47,701 bases of DNA from Chloroflexota bacterium. Lineage in GTDB: Bacteria > Chloroflexota > Dehalococcoidia > Lucifugimonadales > Lucifugimonadaceae. The translations under genes and the position numbers were made by a program. A model generated the notes under the pieces. It saw only the letters and a program-made list of their open reading frames with translations, was not told the DNA's origin and ran no database searches. Where the stretch lies: NCBI GenBank assembly GCA_002721675.1, contig PBLC01000009.1:7063-54763 (forward strand). The letters run 5' to 3'. The number at the start of each line of letters is the position of its first letter. Positions within the stretch are counted from its first letter, which is position 1. Positions 26,842 to 37,783 of the stretch are shown here, in pieces.

Positions 26842-27569
26842 GAAGAATAAGGCTGGACCAATTGATGGTTAAAAAAGGTTTAGTAAAATCAAATAAAGAA
26901 GCAGAGTTAATTATAAATTCAAAAAAAATAAAAGTTAAAAACTTTAAATCAGATAATCTTTTTCCTCACACAATGGTTGGGGTGAGTTCACAATTAATCC
27001 TTGATGATAATAGATTTGTATCAAGAGGTGGTGAGAAATTATTTAATTTTTTTGAAGAAATAGGAATAAATTTTAATTTTGATATGTGCCTTGATATTGG
27101 AGCATCAACGGGAGGCTTTACAGATGTGCTTCTAAAAAATGGCGCAAATAATGTCTACTGTATTGACTCTGGAATAAATCAGATTCACCCATCCTTGCAA
27201 AGCAACCCGAACGTTTTTTCTTATGAGAAGGTAAATGCTAAGCATGAAATAAAATTGCCTATCAAGAAAGTAGATCTAATCGTAATGGATGTTTCTTTTA
27301 TTTCTACTTTAAAAATAATGCCAAATCTAATTAAATTTATGAAGAATGAAAGTAAAATTATAGTACTTATAAAACCTCAATTTGAGGCAGCAAGAAGTCA
27401 GGTAGAGGAAGGAGGGATAATTTCTAATCCTTATATCCATGCCGAAGTACTTAATAATTTATTGATAGAGTACAAAAAATTGGGACTATCTTTTATAGAA
27501 ATTAAAAAATCAAGAGTCTTGGGGAGAAAAGGTAATCAAGAATTTTTTTGTGTATTAAAAATCTTATGA
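26835..27569 (+). CDS. tlyA: TlyA family rRNA 2'-O-methyltransferase (S4 + FtsJ domains)
   Basis: RLDQLMVKKGLVKSNKEAELIINSKKIKV; FVSRGGEKLFNFFEE; CLDIGASTGGFTDVLLKNGANNVYCIDSG. Confidence 0.92.
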   Translation: MVRRIRLDQLMVKKGLVKSNKEAELIINSKKIKVKNFKSDNLFPHTMVGVSSQLILDDNRFVSRGGEKLFNFFEEIGINFNFDMCLDIGASTGGFTDVLLKNGANNVYCIDSGINQIHPSLQSNPNVFSYEKVNAKHEIKLPIKKVDLIVMDVSFISTLKIMPNLIKFMKNESKIIVLIKPQFEAARSQVEEGGIISNPYIHAEVLNNLLIEYKKLGLSFIEIKKSRVLGRKGNQEFFCVLKIL

Positions 27570-27619
27570 TTATTTTTGGGAATATTTATAATTAAGTTTT
27601 AGATTATAAAAACCCTAAT

Positions 27620-29023
27620 ATGCAAGAAAAAAAGTTATCCGAAAAATGTGGAGTTGTTGGAATTTATCATCCAGATGAACAAGTTGCATCTTCAACATTT
27701 TTTAGTCTATTTTCATTGCAACATAGAGGACAAGAATCTGCTGGAATAGCTACGACTGATGGACTCTCTATTTATGAACACAAAAACCTTGGATTAATCA
27801 ACCAAGTTTTTGACGAAGAAAAAATATCGAAATTAAAAGGCAATATTTCTATTGGTCATACTAGATATTCAACTACTGGGTCAAATAATCTTGCAAATTC
27901 TCAGCCCATAAAGGTTTCTGGTGTCGATGGAGATCTTCTTATTGGGCACAATGGAAATATAATTAATACTGAAGAGATTATAGAACTGTTAGATTCATGG
28001 GGCATATCAACTTTTAATACAACTTCTGATTCAGAGTTAATTGCTATGATTTATGTTAATGCACCGGGCGCTAATTGGGCAGAGAAATCTGAATTCTCAA
28101 TGAGTAAATTAAAAGGTGCTTATTCTATAGTAATGCTCAATAAAGATTCATTAATTTGCGCTAGAGATCCTCATGGATTTAGACCTCTGGTACTAGGAAA
28201 ATTTAGAGAGGGTTATATAGTAGCTTCAGAGACTTGTGCATTTGATCATATCGGGGCTTCTTTCATAAGAGAGATAGACCCAGGAGAAACTTTAGTAATT
28301 AACAAAAATGGGTTGACTTCATCTTTAATAAAGAATAATCCTCCTAAGTCACTTTGTTCATTCGAACAAATTTATCTTTCTAGGCCTGATAGCATTTTAG
28401 ATGGAGAATTAACATATTCACGAAGAATGGGCATGGGAGAAATTTTAGCTACGGAACATCCTGTAGACGCTGATTTAGTTATTGATGTCCCTGATTCGGC
28501 AACTGCAGCAGCAGTCGGATACGCCAATAAATCTGGAATTCCATATGTATCTGGTTTAGTTAAAAATAGATATGTTGGGAGAACTTTTATTTCTCCAGAT
28601 CAAAGATTAAGAAATCTAGGTGTGCGGATTAAATTTAATACGCTGGATTCTGTTATATCAGGAAAGAGAATAATTCTTATAGATGACAGTATTGTTAGAG
28701 GTACAACTACGCCTCAAGTTATCAAAATGATTAGAAAGGCAGGCGCAAGTGCTGTACATGTTAGGGTTGCTTCGCCTCCAATAATCTCGACTTGTCATTT
28801 TGGGGTAGATACTGGCAATTTAGATGAGCTTATAGCATCAAGACTATCAATTGGCGAAATAAAAAAAGTTATTGAGGCCGATTCTCTTGAGTTCTTAAGT
28901 ATAAAAGGGTTAGAGAAATCTATGGATTATAAGAATAATTATTGTCTTGGGTGTTTTACAAAAAAATATCCAGTACCAGTTCAACTTGAGATGAATAAGA
29001 TGAAATTAGAAGAGAGAGTTTAA
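27620..29023 (+). CDS. purF: Amidophosphoribosyltransferase
   Basis: EKCGVVGIYHPDE; LQHRGQESAGIATTDG; ILIDDSIVRGTTTPQVIKMIRKAGA. Confidence 0.96.
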   Translation: MQEKKLSEKCGVVGIYHPDEQVASSTFFSLFSLQHRGQESAGIATTDGLSIYEHKNLGLINQVFDEEKISKLKGNISIGHTRYSTTGSNNLANSQPIKVSGVDGDLLIGHNGNIINTEEIIELLDSWGISTFNTTSDSELIAMIYVNAPGANWAEKSEFSMSKLKGAYSIVMLNKDSLICARDPHGFRPLVLGKFREGYIVASETCAFDHIGASFIREIDPGETLVINKNGLTSSLIKNNPPKSLCSFEQIYLSRPDSILDGELTYSRRMGMGEILATEHPVDADLVIDVPDSATAAAVGYANKSGIPYVSGLVKNRYVGRTFISPDQRLRNLGVRIKFNTLDSVISGKRIILIDDSIVRGTTTPQVIKMIRKAGASAVHVRVASPPIISTCHFGVDTGNLDELIASRLSIGEIKKVIEADSLEFLSIKGLEKSMDYKNNYCLGCFTKKYPVPVQLEMNKMKLEERV

Positions 29024-30034
29024 ATGACTAATAAAAGTTATAAATCTTCTGGAGTTGATCTTTCTTTTTCTAATAATTTAACAGAAAAGATACTGTCTAT
29101 TGTGGGAGATAATAATGAGTTTCAGGATCTTGGATTTTTTTCTTCTTCTTTAAAAATAGATAATAATATTACTGTTTCTGGAAGCGTTGATGGTGTCGGA
29201 ACAAAATCAAAGATCTTTAAATATTTTGGTAATTATTCAAATCTCGGGCATGACATAGTAAATCATTGTGTTAATGATATTTTACCTTCAGGCGCAAAGC
29301 CATTTATGTTTCTTGATTATTTAGCATTTAGTGAAATAGAAGAAGAAAAGATATTAGACGTTGTAAAAGGGATATCAAAAGCTTGCGAGAGTTTAAATTG
29401 CATTTTGGCTGGAGGAGAAACTGCCCAAATGCCTGATATTTACAAGAAAGGAGATTTAGAAGTAGTAGGCTTTATACTAGGAGTAGTAGACAAAGAAAAG
29501 ATTCCTAGGATTAATGATATTAAAGAAGGAGATATAGTAGTTGGAATTCCCTCCAATGGTTTACATACAAATGGGTATTCTCTTGTCAGAGAAATATTTG
29601 ATTTTGATAAAAACCACAGCGAAATGAATATTATAGTTCCTGGAACAAAAATTTCTTTAGGAGAAATGTTAACTAGGCCTCATAAAAATTATTATCATTC
29701 TTTATGGGGCTCATTAGATAAGTTTAAATCTATTGCGCATATAACTGGAGGAGGCATTGGTGAAAATGTCAGTAGGTCTATTCCAGATAACGTAAAAATT
29801 GAGATTGATAGTAGATCATGGGAGATGCCTAAATTATTTAACTTTATTAAAGATAGAGGCGGCATTTACTTAGAAGAGATGTTTAAAGTATTTAACATGG
29901 GAATAGGAATGGTTATTATTGTAGATCCAAGATTTCAAGACATCGCTCTTAGCACCGATAAAGATTCTAAAATTATTGGAAAAATACTCAATAGAAGTAA
30001 TAATGAAGAAAAAGTTAAAATTATAGGAATTTAA
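29024..30034 (+). CDS. purM: Phosphoribosylformylglycinamidine cyclo-ligase
   Basis: YKSSGVDLS; SVDGVGTKSKIF; HDIVNHCVNDILPSGAKPFMFLDYLA; LAGGETAQMPDIY; HITGGGIGENVSRSIP. Confidence 0.95.
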   Translation: MTNKSYKSSGVDLSFSNNLTEKILSIVGDNNEFQDLGFFSSSLKIDNNITVSGSVDGVGTKSKIFKYFGNYSNLGHDIVNHCVNDILPSGAKPFMFLDYLAFSEIEEEKILDVVKGISKACESLNCILAGGETAQMPDIYKKGDLEVVGFILGVVDKEKIPRINDIKEGDIVVGIPSNGLHTNGYSLVREIFDFDKNHSEMNIIVPGTKISLGEMLTRPHKNYYHSLWGSLDKFKSIAHITGGGIGENVSRSIPDNVKIEIDSRSWEMPKLFNFIKDRGGIYLEEMFKVFNMGIGMVIIVDPRFQDIALSTDKDSKIIGKILNRSNNEEKVKIIGI

Positions 30035-30035
30035 A

Positions 30036-31550
30036 TTGAGGGCCCTAGTAAGTGTATATAATAAGCAAGGTATTGCAGACTTTCTAAAAAAAATTCAACA
30101 TGAAATTGGCTTAGAAGTAATTGCGACTGATGGAACTTATCTTCATTTAGAGAAAAATGGAGTTAAAGTAATAAATTTATCTTCAATTACTAATTTTCCT
30201 GAAATTCTTAATGGAAGAGTAAAATCTTTGCATCCTAGCATTTACGGAGGGATATTATTTAATAGAAAAATCAAAGATCATCAAGATGAAATTAATAATC
30301 TGAATATTAAAGAAATTGATGTAGTTATATGTAATTTGTACCCCTTTAAAGAAGTTATTTCTAAAAAAGATTTTATCCATAAAGAGGCTATAGAAAATAT
30401 TGATATTGGAGGAGTTTCAATGATTAGGGCTGCAGCAAAAAACTATGCCGATGTTTTAGTTATTACTGACCCAAGTGATTATGGCTTAATCATAAATAAA
30501 GTTATTGAATCAAGCATATCTGAAAAGGAAAGATCTGAATTTGCAAAAAAAGCTTTTGATTATACTGCAGATTATGATTTCCAAATTGCAAAATATTTTG
30601 AACCTGCAGAGAAAAGTAATGTTGAAGCATTATTAAACTACGAACTTCAATTTAAAGAAGATTTAAGGTATGGTGAGAATCCTCATCAAAAAGGGTCAAT
30701 CTATTCATTTAAAGATAGTAAATTTGGTATAGCGAATTCGAAACAATTAAATGGAAAAGATATGTCATATTCTAACTATCTAGATGCAGATTCAGCCTTT
30801 ATAACATCAAATAGTTTTGATAAGAATTGTGTTTCTATTATCAAGCATACTAATCCTTGTGGTTTGTCTGTAAATGATAATCAGTTGCAGGCATTTAATA
30901 ATGCACTAAAAGGTGACCCTGTTTCTTCATTTGGAGGTATCATAGGCTTTAATTCAGAGTTAACTTTAGAGGTTGCAGAATTGATTTGCGAGTCATTCTA
31001 TGAAGTTGTGGTAGCCCCTAGTTATAATGAGTTAGCTTTAAATAGATTGAAAGAAAAGAAGTCTATTAGAGTTATTCAGGCAGAATATCAATCAGAGCCC
31101 AAACCTATAGTTAGATCAATTTCAGGTGGGATTTTAATTCAGAGTAGTAACTTGATTGATAATTTTGAATTTAAGTATGTAACAAAGAAACAGCCATCAA
31201 GAACCCAGATCGAAGATATGATTTTTTCATGGAAATTGACATCATTTATTAAATCTAATGCTATTGTTTTAGTAAAAAATAATACACTTATTGGTATGGG
31301 GGCTGGACAACCTAACAGATTGATGAGTGTAAAAATTGCAGGGGAAATAGCTGGAGAAGAAAGTAAAGGATCTGTATTAGCATCAGATGCATTCTTTCCA
31401 TTTCCTGATGCCGTAGAGATGGCAGTTGATTTTGGAGTAAGTTGTATTGTTCAGCCTGGAGGCTCAATAAATGATGAAAGAGTGATTGATGTAGCAAACA
31501 ATAATAATATTTCTATGGTTTTTACTGAACAGAGGAGATTCCTGCATTAA
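30036..31550 (+). CDS. purH: Bifunctional AICAR formyltransferase/IMP cyclohydrolase (TTG start)
   Basis: LVSVYNKQGIADF; GRVKSLHPSIYGGIL; IDIGGVSMIRAAAKNYADVLV; LRYGENPHQKGSIY; FFPFPDAVEMAVDFGVSCIVQPGGSINDERVIDVAN. Confidence 0.95.
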   Translation: MRALVSVYNKQGIADFLKKIQHEIGLEVIATDGTYLHLEKNGVKVINLSSITNFPEILNGRVKSLHPSIYGGILFNRKIKDHQDEINNLNIKEIDVVICNLYPFKEVISKKDFIHKEAIENIDIGGVSMIRAAAKNYADVLVITDPSDYGLIINKVIESSISEKERSEFAKKAFDYTADYDFQIAKYFEPAEKSNVEALLNYELQFKEDLRYGENPHQKGSIYSFKDSKFGIANSKQLNGKDMSYSNYLDADSAFITSNSFDKNCVSIIKHTNPCGLSVNDNQLQAFNNALKGDPVSSFGGIIGFNSELTLEVAELICESFYEVVVAPSYNELALNRLKEKKSIRVIQAEYQSEPKPIVRSISGGILIQSSNLIDNFEFKYVTKKQPSRTQIEDMIFSWKLTSFIKSNAIVLVKNNTLIGMGAGQPNRLMSVKIAGEIAGEESKGSVLASDAFFPFPDAVEMAVDFGVSCIVQPGGSINDERVIDVANNNNISMVFTEQRRFLH

Positions 31551-31553
31551 ATT

Positions 31554-32264
31554 ATGAACAGATCTATAGATTTAGTTTTACCAGTTTACAACGAATCAAA
31601 ATCACTTTTAAGTAGTTTTGAAAAACTTTATAATTTTATGGAACTACATGTTTCTAGAGATTGGATAATTACAATTTCAGAAAATGGATCTTCAGATAAT
31701 ACACTAGATATTGCTAAAACCATACAAAGAAAATATAAAAAATCTAGAGTAATTTCAAATGAAAATCCCGGTAAAGGATTGGCTCTAAAAAATGCATGGC
31801 TAACTAGTAGTGCTGAAATATTTGCTTATATGGATCTTGATCTTTCTACTGACATAGAGATAATACCTAAATTCTTGGATGAAATTGATAATGGATGTGA
31901 TTTTGTAATAGGCTCTAGGCTTATTAAAGGCTCTAAAGTTATAGGTAGAAGTTTAAAGCGAGAAATAATATCTAGAAGTTATAGTAAAATTTTTAGATTT
32001 TTTTTATCAGTAAATTTTTATGATGCTCAATGCGGATTTAAATTTGCAAAAAAAGAGGCAGTATTAAAAATTTTAGATAATTGTAAAGATGAAGGCTGGT
32101 TTTTTGATACCGAAATACTTTATAAGGCAGAGAAAAATAATTTATCTATACGCGAACTCCCTGTAACATGGGTAGATGATCCTGATTCTAAAGTTAATAT
32201 AGTTTCTACGATTATTAAAGATTTAATTGGTTTAGCAAGATTAAGATCAGAAAAGAATGGCTGA
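31554..32264 (+). CDS. Family 2 glycosyltransferase (dolichyl-phosphate sugar transferase-like)
   Basis: LVLPVYNESKSLLSSFEKL; ISENGSSDNTLDIA; YMDLDLSTDIEII; QCGFKFAKKEAV. Confidence 0.88.
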   Translation: MNRSIDLVLPVYNESKSLLSSFEKLYNFMELHVSRDWIITISENGSSDNTLDIAKTIQRKYKKSRVISNENPGKGLALKNAWLTSSAEIFAYMDLDLSTDIEIIPKFLDEIDNGCDFVIGSRLIKGSKVIGRSLKREIISRSYSKIFRFFLSVNFYDAQCGFKFAKKEAVLKILDNCKDEGWFFDTEILYKAEKNNLSIRELPVTWVDDPDSKVNIVSTIIKDLIGLARLRSEKNG

Positions 32265-33336
32265 AAAATTCGACATAATACAGAAGGTACTTCTTGGTGA
32301 CACCTCAGAGGCAAGCCTTTATAGGACTTCGCAAATTTTAAGAAGCCAAGGTATAAATCCTAAGGTAACTATAGAATTTATTTCTAGGGAAGGTGGTGTG
32401 TTTTGCGGCATTGGAGAAGTAACCCAACTACTTTCCAGGAACCTACCTGAAACATTTAGAGATGAAGTTTCTTCACTTAACGACGGAGATATATTTCAAA
32501 AAAATGAGGTATTGTTAAGAATAAGTTCTACATATGCAGCTATTTCTCAGTTCATTACAGCTATAAATGGTTTTATATCTGCTTCTTCAGGATGGGCAAC
32601 TGCATCAAAGGAATGTGTTGATTCATCTGAAGGTATACCCATAGTCAATTTTGGTGCATCGCAGGTTCATCCTAATGCAGTAGGCGCTATGGACTATTCT
32701 TCTATTCAGGGGGGCGCAAAAGGTTGCTCTTCTTTAATAGGAGGCACTATAACGGACCTTACTCCAGTAGGCAGTATGGATGAAAGTTTAGTTTTATTAT
32801 CTGGAGATGTTGTTGAAGCAGCCGATTCACTAGTAACTAATTTAAATCCAGAGTTACCCAAAGTTGTAAGCATAGGCATTATTGGTGATGAAGCAGAGGA
32901 AGCTAAGAAAATAGTTGAAAACTTTCCTTCAATAAGAGGGTTAAAAATAGAAACCCCTCAAGAAAGAGGAGGGGCAAATGGATTTATAATAAGAGAAGTT
33001 AGAGAAAGGTTGGATCAATTAGGTTTTTCTAATACTCAACTTTCAATATCAGGGGATTTAGACCCTAAATCAATAGCAGTTATAGTTGAGATAGAAAAAG
33101 AATGGCAAAGTGAAATTTCTAAAGTAATAAATCCTGATTCTGATGATAACCAAGTATCTTCAAATCTAAATAGAAGGATTGTTCAGGCTATCGGCATAGA
33201 AAGGTATATTGCTTGTCACAAACCAATTAATATTTCTCCTCATATAAAAACTATTGATGGCAATCCTGTTGCAAAAAGAGGACAGATTCCTGGATTGACT
33301 TCTACTGCAAGACTATCAAAAGTTACCTTTGATTAA
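32257..33336 (+). CDS. Nicotinate phosphoribosyltransferase-like protein
   Basis: IEFISREGGVFCGIGEVTQLL; NFGASQVHPNAVGAMDYSSIQGGAKGCSSLIGG; ISGDLDPKSIAVI. Confidence 0.75.
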   Translation: MAEKFDIIQKVLLGDTSEASLYRTSQILRSQGINPKVTIEFISREGGVFCGIGEVTQLLSRNLPETFRDEVSSLNDGDIFQKNEVLLRISSTYAAISQFITAINGFISASSGWATASKECVDSSEGIPIVNFGASQVHPNAVGAMDYSSIQGGAKGCSSLIGGTITDLTPVGSMDESLVLLSGDVVEAADSLVTNLNPELPKVVSIGIIGDEAEEAKKIVENFPSIRGLKIETPQERGGANGFIIREVRERLDQLGFSNTQLSISGDLDPKSIAVIVEIEKEWQSEISKVINPDSDDNQVSSNLNRRIVQAIGIERYIACHKPINISPHIKTIDGNPVAKRGQIPGLTSTARLSKVTFD

Positions 33337-34338
33337 CTTTTTTATTGTAATTCTTGATCTTGATGCAACTAGTTTAATCGGCCCAGGCAAATCAAGGCTG
33401 TAGTTGTTATTTCCGGAATGTGATTTTTTGATTACATAATTTAAATGTTTATTCTCTAAAAAAGTTTCATTAGATAATTTTTCGGAATTAATCTTAAGGA
33501 TAAGTTTTTTATCAAATTCTGGAAGCTGATTAAATAAGGTTCTTGAGAATGAAATTTCATTTTTCTCATCACTTGGCTCTAATTTTTCAAATTCAGAAAT
33601 AACCCTTTCTTTTTCACCCTCATTTACTTGATTTATAATTTTTGTAATTCTGTTTATTGAGTCTAAGAAATTTGGATTCATTTTTTCAAATTCAGGAATT
33701 ATATTATTTCTTACCCTGTTTCTAGAATATTTGTTTGAATTATTAGTGTGATCATAATTTGGATAAACATCATTTCTGTAACAAAATCTAGTTAGTATAT
33801 TCTTTGGAATCTGAATTAAGGGCCTAAAAATTTTTAATCCATTTAATTCTACAAATTCTTTTATCCCTTCCATCCCTTGTAAGCCTGAACCTCTAGTAAT
33901 TTTCATTAGAAAAGTTTCCACATGGTCATTAAGGTGATGGGCTGTGAAAACTCCATTTGAATTAGTATTAATTGCTATTTTTAAGAATTCTTCGTATCTA
34001 GATTCTCGAAAATAATTTTCAATATTTGTAGATTTTAATTTTTCTTTTGAATAAGATCTTTCAATTGTTGTTAAAGGGATGCTTATCTCATCGCAAAGTT
34101 TTTTTATGAATAACTCATCTCTATCTGAGCGTCCTCCCCTTAATTTATGATTTATATGTACTGCTTCTATATCAAGATTAGTTTTTTTTGAAATTGATTT
34201 TAATATTAATAGTAATGCAGTTGAATCATAACCTCCTGATGTTGCGACAAGCATCTTCTTATCTAAAACTTTAAAATCATTTAATTTTTGTTCAACAAAA
34301 TCAACTATATTTGATTTATCTGAGAAATTATCTTGCAT
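33316..34338 (-). CDS. tilS: tRNA(Ile)-lysidine synthase
   Basis: MLVATSGGYDSTALLLIL (PP-loop); VHINHKLRGGRSDRDELF; FTAHHLNDHVETFLMKITRGSGLQGMEGI; SRNRVRNNIIPEFE. Confidence 0.93.
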   Translation of the reverse strand: MQDNFSDKSNIVDFVEQKLNDFKVLDKKMLVATSGGYDSTALLLILKSISKKTNLDIEAVHINHKLRGGRSDRDELFIKKLCDEISIPLTTIERSYSKEKLKSTNIENYFRESRYEEFLKIAINTNSNGVFTAHHLNDHVETFLMKITRGSGLQGMEGIKEFVELNGLKIFRPLIQIPKNILTRFCYRNDVYPNYDHTNNSNKYSRNRVRNNIIPEFEKMNPNFLDSINRITKIINQVNEGEKERVISEFEKLEPSDEKNEISFSRTLFNQLPEFDKKLILKINSEKLSNETFLENKHLNYVIKKSHSGNNNYSLDLPGPIKLVASRSRITIKKLIKGNF

Positions 34339-34344
34339 TATTAT

Positions 34345-35607
34345 TTAATTATCTGGCCTTTTTCTTACTCTAACTTTAGATATTCTCGAACCTTGTTTTT
34401 CAGAAATAGTTATTCTCAAATTATCATAACTGGTTTTGTCACCAATTTCTGGTATTTTTTGATAGTTTTCTATAATAAATCCAGCTATGGTTTCATAGTC
34501 CCCTTCAGGTATATTTAAGGATAATTGGTCGTTGGCTTCATCAATAGTCATTGCCCCATCTATTTCGTATGTATCAGCTCCTAATGTTATAAATTTTTCT
34601 TTTGGTCTTATTCCCTCTTCCCCGGTTGACCCCACAATTTGTTCTATTAAAGTTGTTAAAGTTATTAATCCAGAAATTCCTCCAAACTCGTCTACAATTA
34701 GACTTATTTTATTTCCAGTTTTCCTCATTAATGTAAATAAATTATCAAGTCGCTTAGATTCGGGCACGAATAATGGAGTTCTCATTATTGAATTAACTAT
34801 ATCCTTTTCATTTATTTTTTTTGATGCGAGAGACGTCATTACGTCCTTAGTGGACAATATTCCAACCACATCATCATAATCATCATCGTATATAGGAAAT
34901 CTTGAGTGAGGATGATCTTTATATTTATTAAGAAAATCTTTTAAGGAAGTCTCATAATGTATCCATTGGATATCATTTCTTGGGGTCATAATTTCTTTTG
35001 CTTCTGTTTCCCCAAACCTAAAAACATTTTCTAACATTTCTCCTTGGTCTAGATTTACTGTTCCTTCTTCCTCTCCAACATCAATGAGCATTCTAAGTTC
35101 ACCTGATGTTACTAATGGGTCTGATTCGTCATCTTTAGATTTAAAAAGTGTATTTAGTGATTTTGGTATTAGAGCAAATATGAATACTACAGGACGAGTA
35201 ATTTTCATTAAAAAATTAACCATATCAGATGTTACTAGCGCCCATTTTTCTGGCTTAATTGTAGATAAAGCTTTAGGGGTTAATTCTCCTATTACTACTA
35301 TCACAATAGTTGTGACTATTGACGCAATGACTACAGCAGTAACAGAATTTTCTCCGATTAATTTAATTGTAAGGCTTGTTCCTACAGTTGCTACAGTAAT
35401 ATTTAAAAGGTTCCCAATAAATAGAATTGTTGCAAAAAAATCTTCAAAGTTTTCTTGTATTTTTTGTATTACTTTGGCTCTTCTGCTTCCTTCTTGGGAT
35501 AAATGCTTTATCCTGATTTTATTTACAGCAATTATGCTAGCCTCAGACGCACTAATTAGTGCGCTTAAAAGCAATAAGATTAAAATTATTATTATCGAAT
35601 TATACAA
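34345..35607 (-). CDS. CNNM/CorC/HlyC-type transporter-associated protein (DUF21, CBS pair, CorC_HlyC)
   Basis: ISASEASIIAVNKIRIKHLSQEGSRRAKVI; EIMTPRNDIQWI; HSRFPIYDDDYDDVVGILSTKDV; LIVDEFGGISGLITLTTLIEQIVG. Confidence 0.92.
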   Translation of the reverse strand: MYNSIIIILILLLLSALISASEASIIAVNKIRIKHLSQEGSRRAKVIQKIQENFEDFFATILFIGNLLNITVATVGTSLTIKLIGENSVTAVVIASIVTTIVIVVIGELTPKALSTIKPEKWALVTSDMVNFLMKITRPVVFIFALIPKSLNTLFKSKDDESDPLVTSGELRMLIDVGEEEGTVNLDQGEMLENVFRFGETEAKEIMTPRNDIQWIHYETSLKDFLNKYKDHPHSRFPIYDDDYDDVVGILSTKDVMTSLASKKINEKDIVNSIMRTPLFVPESKRLDNLFTLMRKTGNKISLIVDEFGGISGLITLTTLIEQIVGSTGEEGIRPKEKFITLGADTYEIDGAMTIDEANDQLSLNIPEGDYETIAGFIIENYQKIPEIGDKTSYDNLRITISEKQGSRISKVRVRKRPDN

Positions 35608-35659
35608 ATTAATATTTTAGATTAGAGGTGATTGTATGATGAAGATCAATTAAAGTAAA

Positions 35660-36664
35660 TCAGTTTTCTATAAGAGATTTTCTAATTTTATCGTCAATTT
35701 CATCGGTTAGAGTTTTTTCCTCTTTTAGGAATTTGCGAGCACTTTCTCTGCCTTGGCCGAGTCTTTCTTCACCGTAAGAAAAAAAAGATCCACTTTTTGT
35801 TATAATTTCCTGCTCAACTCCTAAATCAATAATTGAACTTTCTCTGCTTATACCTTCAGAAAATATTATATCTATTTCTGCTTTCCTAAAAGGAGGCGCC
35901 ATCTTATTTTTTACAATTCTTGCCCTCACTTTGTTTCCAACTATATCAGTGCCATTTTTTATTGGTTCCACTCTTCTAAGATCTATTCTTACTGAACTAT
36001 AAAATTTTAGGGCTCTTCCGCCTGGAGTTGTTTCTGGATTTCCAAATACTACCCCTACCTTTTCTCTTAATTGATTGATAAAAACTGCTGTACTATTAGT
36101 TTTTCTTATGGTTCCTGTAAGTTTTCTTAGTGCCTGTGACATCAATCTTGCTTGTAAGCCTATCTGTAATTCTCCCATTTGACCTTCTATTTCAGCAGTT
36201 GGAACTAATGCAGCCACACTATCTACAACAACCAAATCTACATTTCCACTCTTAACGAGATATTCAGTTATTTCTAATGCTTGTTCTGCTGAATCTGGCT
36301 GTGATACTAATAATCTGTCTAAATCTATACCTATTTTTTGTGAGTATGATGGATCTAGTGCATGTTCTACGTCTATATATGCTGCTGTTCCACCTAGTTT
36401 TTGAGCCTGAGCAACCGCTGATAAAGCTAAAGTTGTTTTCCCTGCAGATTCAGCTCCAAATATTTCAATTATTCTACCTCTAGGCAATCCACCTATACCT
36501 AGAGCAAGATCTAAAACTATTGAGCCTGTAGGTATTACGCCTTCATCATAACTAGATCCTGAATCATTCATTAGCATGATTGATCCCTTGCCAAATGTCT
36601 TTTCTAGTCCAGCCAGAGTTTCTTCTATAGATGATTTAGAGTTTTTTATTTCTTTTTTTGACAT
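35660..36664 (-). CDS. recA: Recombinase RecA
   Basis: [91 protein letters not shown]. Confidence 0.97.
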   Translation of the reverse strand: MSKKEIKNSKSSIEETLAGLEKTFGKGSIMLMNDSGSSYDEGVIPTGSIVLDLALGIGGLPRGRIIEIFGAESAGKTTLALSAVAQAQKLGGTAAYIDVEHALDPSYSQKIGIDLDRLLVSQPDSAEQALEITEYLVKSGNVDLVVVDSVAALVPTAEIEGQMGELQIGLQARLMSQALRKLTGTIRKTNSTAVFINQLREKVGVVFGNPETTPGGRALKFYSSVRIDLRRVEPIKNGTDIVGNKVRARIVKNKMAPPFRKAEIDIIFSEGISRESSIIDLGVEQEIITKSGSFFSYGEERLGQGRESARKFLKEEKTLTDEIDDKIRKSLIEN

Positions 36665-36727
36665 ACATGTTTGTTATTTAACTTTAGAATACTATAAATA
36701 TTAGGATTTTTTTATGCCCTAATGACA

Positions 36728-37783
36728 CTAATTTCGCAAAGGCCTTGAACCTAAAATAATATCTATACTTACGTTTTCATTACCCCTAATCACAGTCAAT
36801 TTAATTTCTTCTCCAGGATTCGAATTTTCAGTAAGGAAATTTACTAATCCGCTAAAGGTATAAACTTCCTCTGTACTTAATTCATTTGAAATGCTTGTAA
36901 TAATATCCCCCTCTATTAATCCCGAATTAATTGCGGGTCCATTTTTAACCACATCTGTTATATATATTACCTGTATTTCAAATGGTATATTCAGTCTCTT
37001 TTTCAATTCTATAACTAGATCTGTTCCGCTAATTCCTAAATAAGGATGCTCGTAGTAATTTTTAGAAATTAATGAAGGGATTACTTTTTTAGCAGTATTT
37101 ATTGGTATGGCAAATCCGATCCCTGAACTACTTCCACTTCCACTCACTATTTGCGCATTTACTCCTATAACTTCACCTTTTTGGTTAAATAAAGGCCCAC
37201 CTGAATTCCCTGGATTAATAGATGCATCATGTTGTATTATTGAACCTATCTGAAAATTAGTTTCTAAGTCAGATCTTGACCTTCCAATCGCACTAATTAT
37301 TCCTTTAGTAAGTGTAAAATTTTCACCATAAGGATTGCCAATCGCTAGGGCAGTTTGCCCAACCTCAACTAACGCACTATCTCCAATTATTAATGGATTT
37401 ATATTGTAATTTTTAGGATAATCGACTTCTAAAATAGCCATATCAGAATATATATCATGAGCGATTAATTTTGCTTCCATTTCGGCCCCATTAGAAAAAC
37501 TAACTATGATATCTCCTAGCATATTTCCAGATTCTCTAACTACATGTGAATTTGTAGCAATCCTTCCTTCCTTATCCCAGACAAATCCTGATCCTGTGCT
37601 TGGGCCCATTGGGGTGCTTGCTCTAATTGCCACTACTCCTGAAACTGCATTTTCATAAAAATCAGTTAATAAATAATCACTATATACAGCGTCCTGATTT
37701 GCGCTACTATCAGAGATATTAGAGTCATTTGAGCATGACACAATTAAAATAAATACAATTAAATTAATAATTATTTTCTTCAT
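36728..37783 (-). CDS. HtrA/DegP-like serine protease with PDZ domain; probable lipoprotein
   Basis: Lipobox FILIVSCSN; TNSHVV (His), DMAILEVD (Asp), NPGNSGGPLFN (Ser); PDZ-like C-terminus. Confidence 0.92.
   Translation of the reverse strand: MKKIIINLIVFILIVSCSNDSNISDSSANQDAVYSDYLLTDFYENAVSGVVAIRASTPMGPSTGSGFVWDKEGRIATNSHVVRESGNMLGDIIVSFSNGAEMEAKLIAHDIYSDMAILEVDYPKNYNINPLIIGDSALVEVGQTALAIGNPYGENFTLTKGIISAIGRSRSDLETNFQIGSIIQHDASINPGNSGGPLFNQKGEVIGVNAQIVSGSGSSSGIGFAIPINTAKKVIPSLISKNYYEHPYLGISGTDLVIELKKRLNIPFEIQVIYITDVVKNGPAINSGLIEGDIITSISNELSTEEVYTFSGLVNFLTENSNPGEEIKLTVIRGNENVSIDIILGSRPLRN

Noticed and set aside
27620-31550. purF-purM-purH lacking purN between purM and purH
   Set aside because: Pur gene order varies widely between bacteria; purN may be elsewhere. 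Ordinary.
36728-37783. HtrA-like protease as an unusual finding on its own
   Set aside because: Complete catalytic triad and PDZ; lipoprotein-anchored or membrane-anchored HtrA are common.
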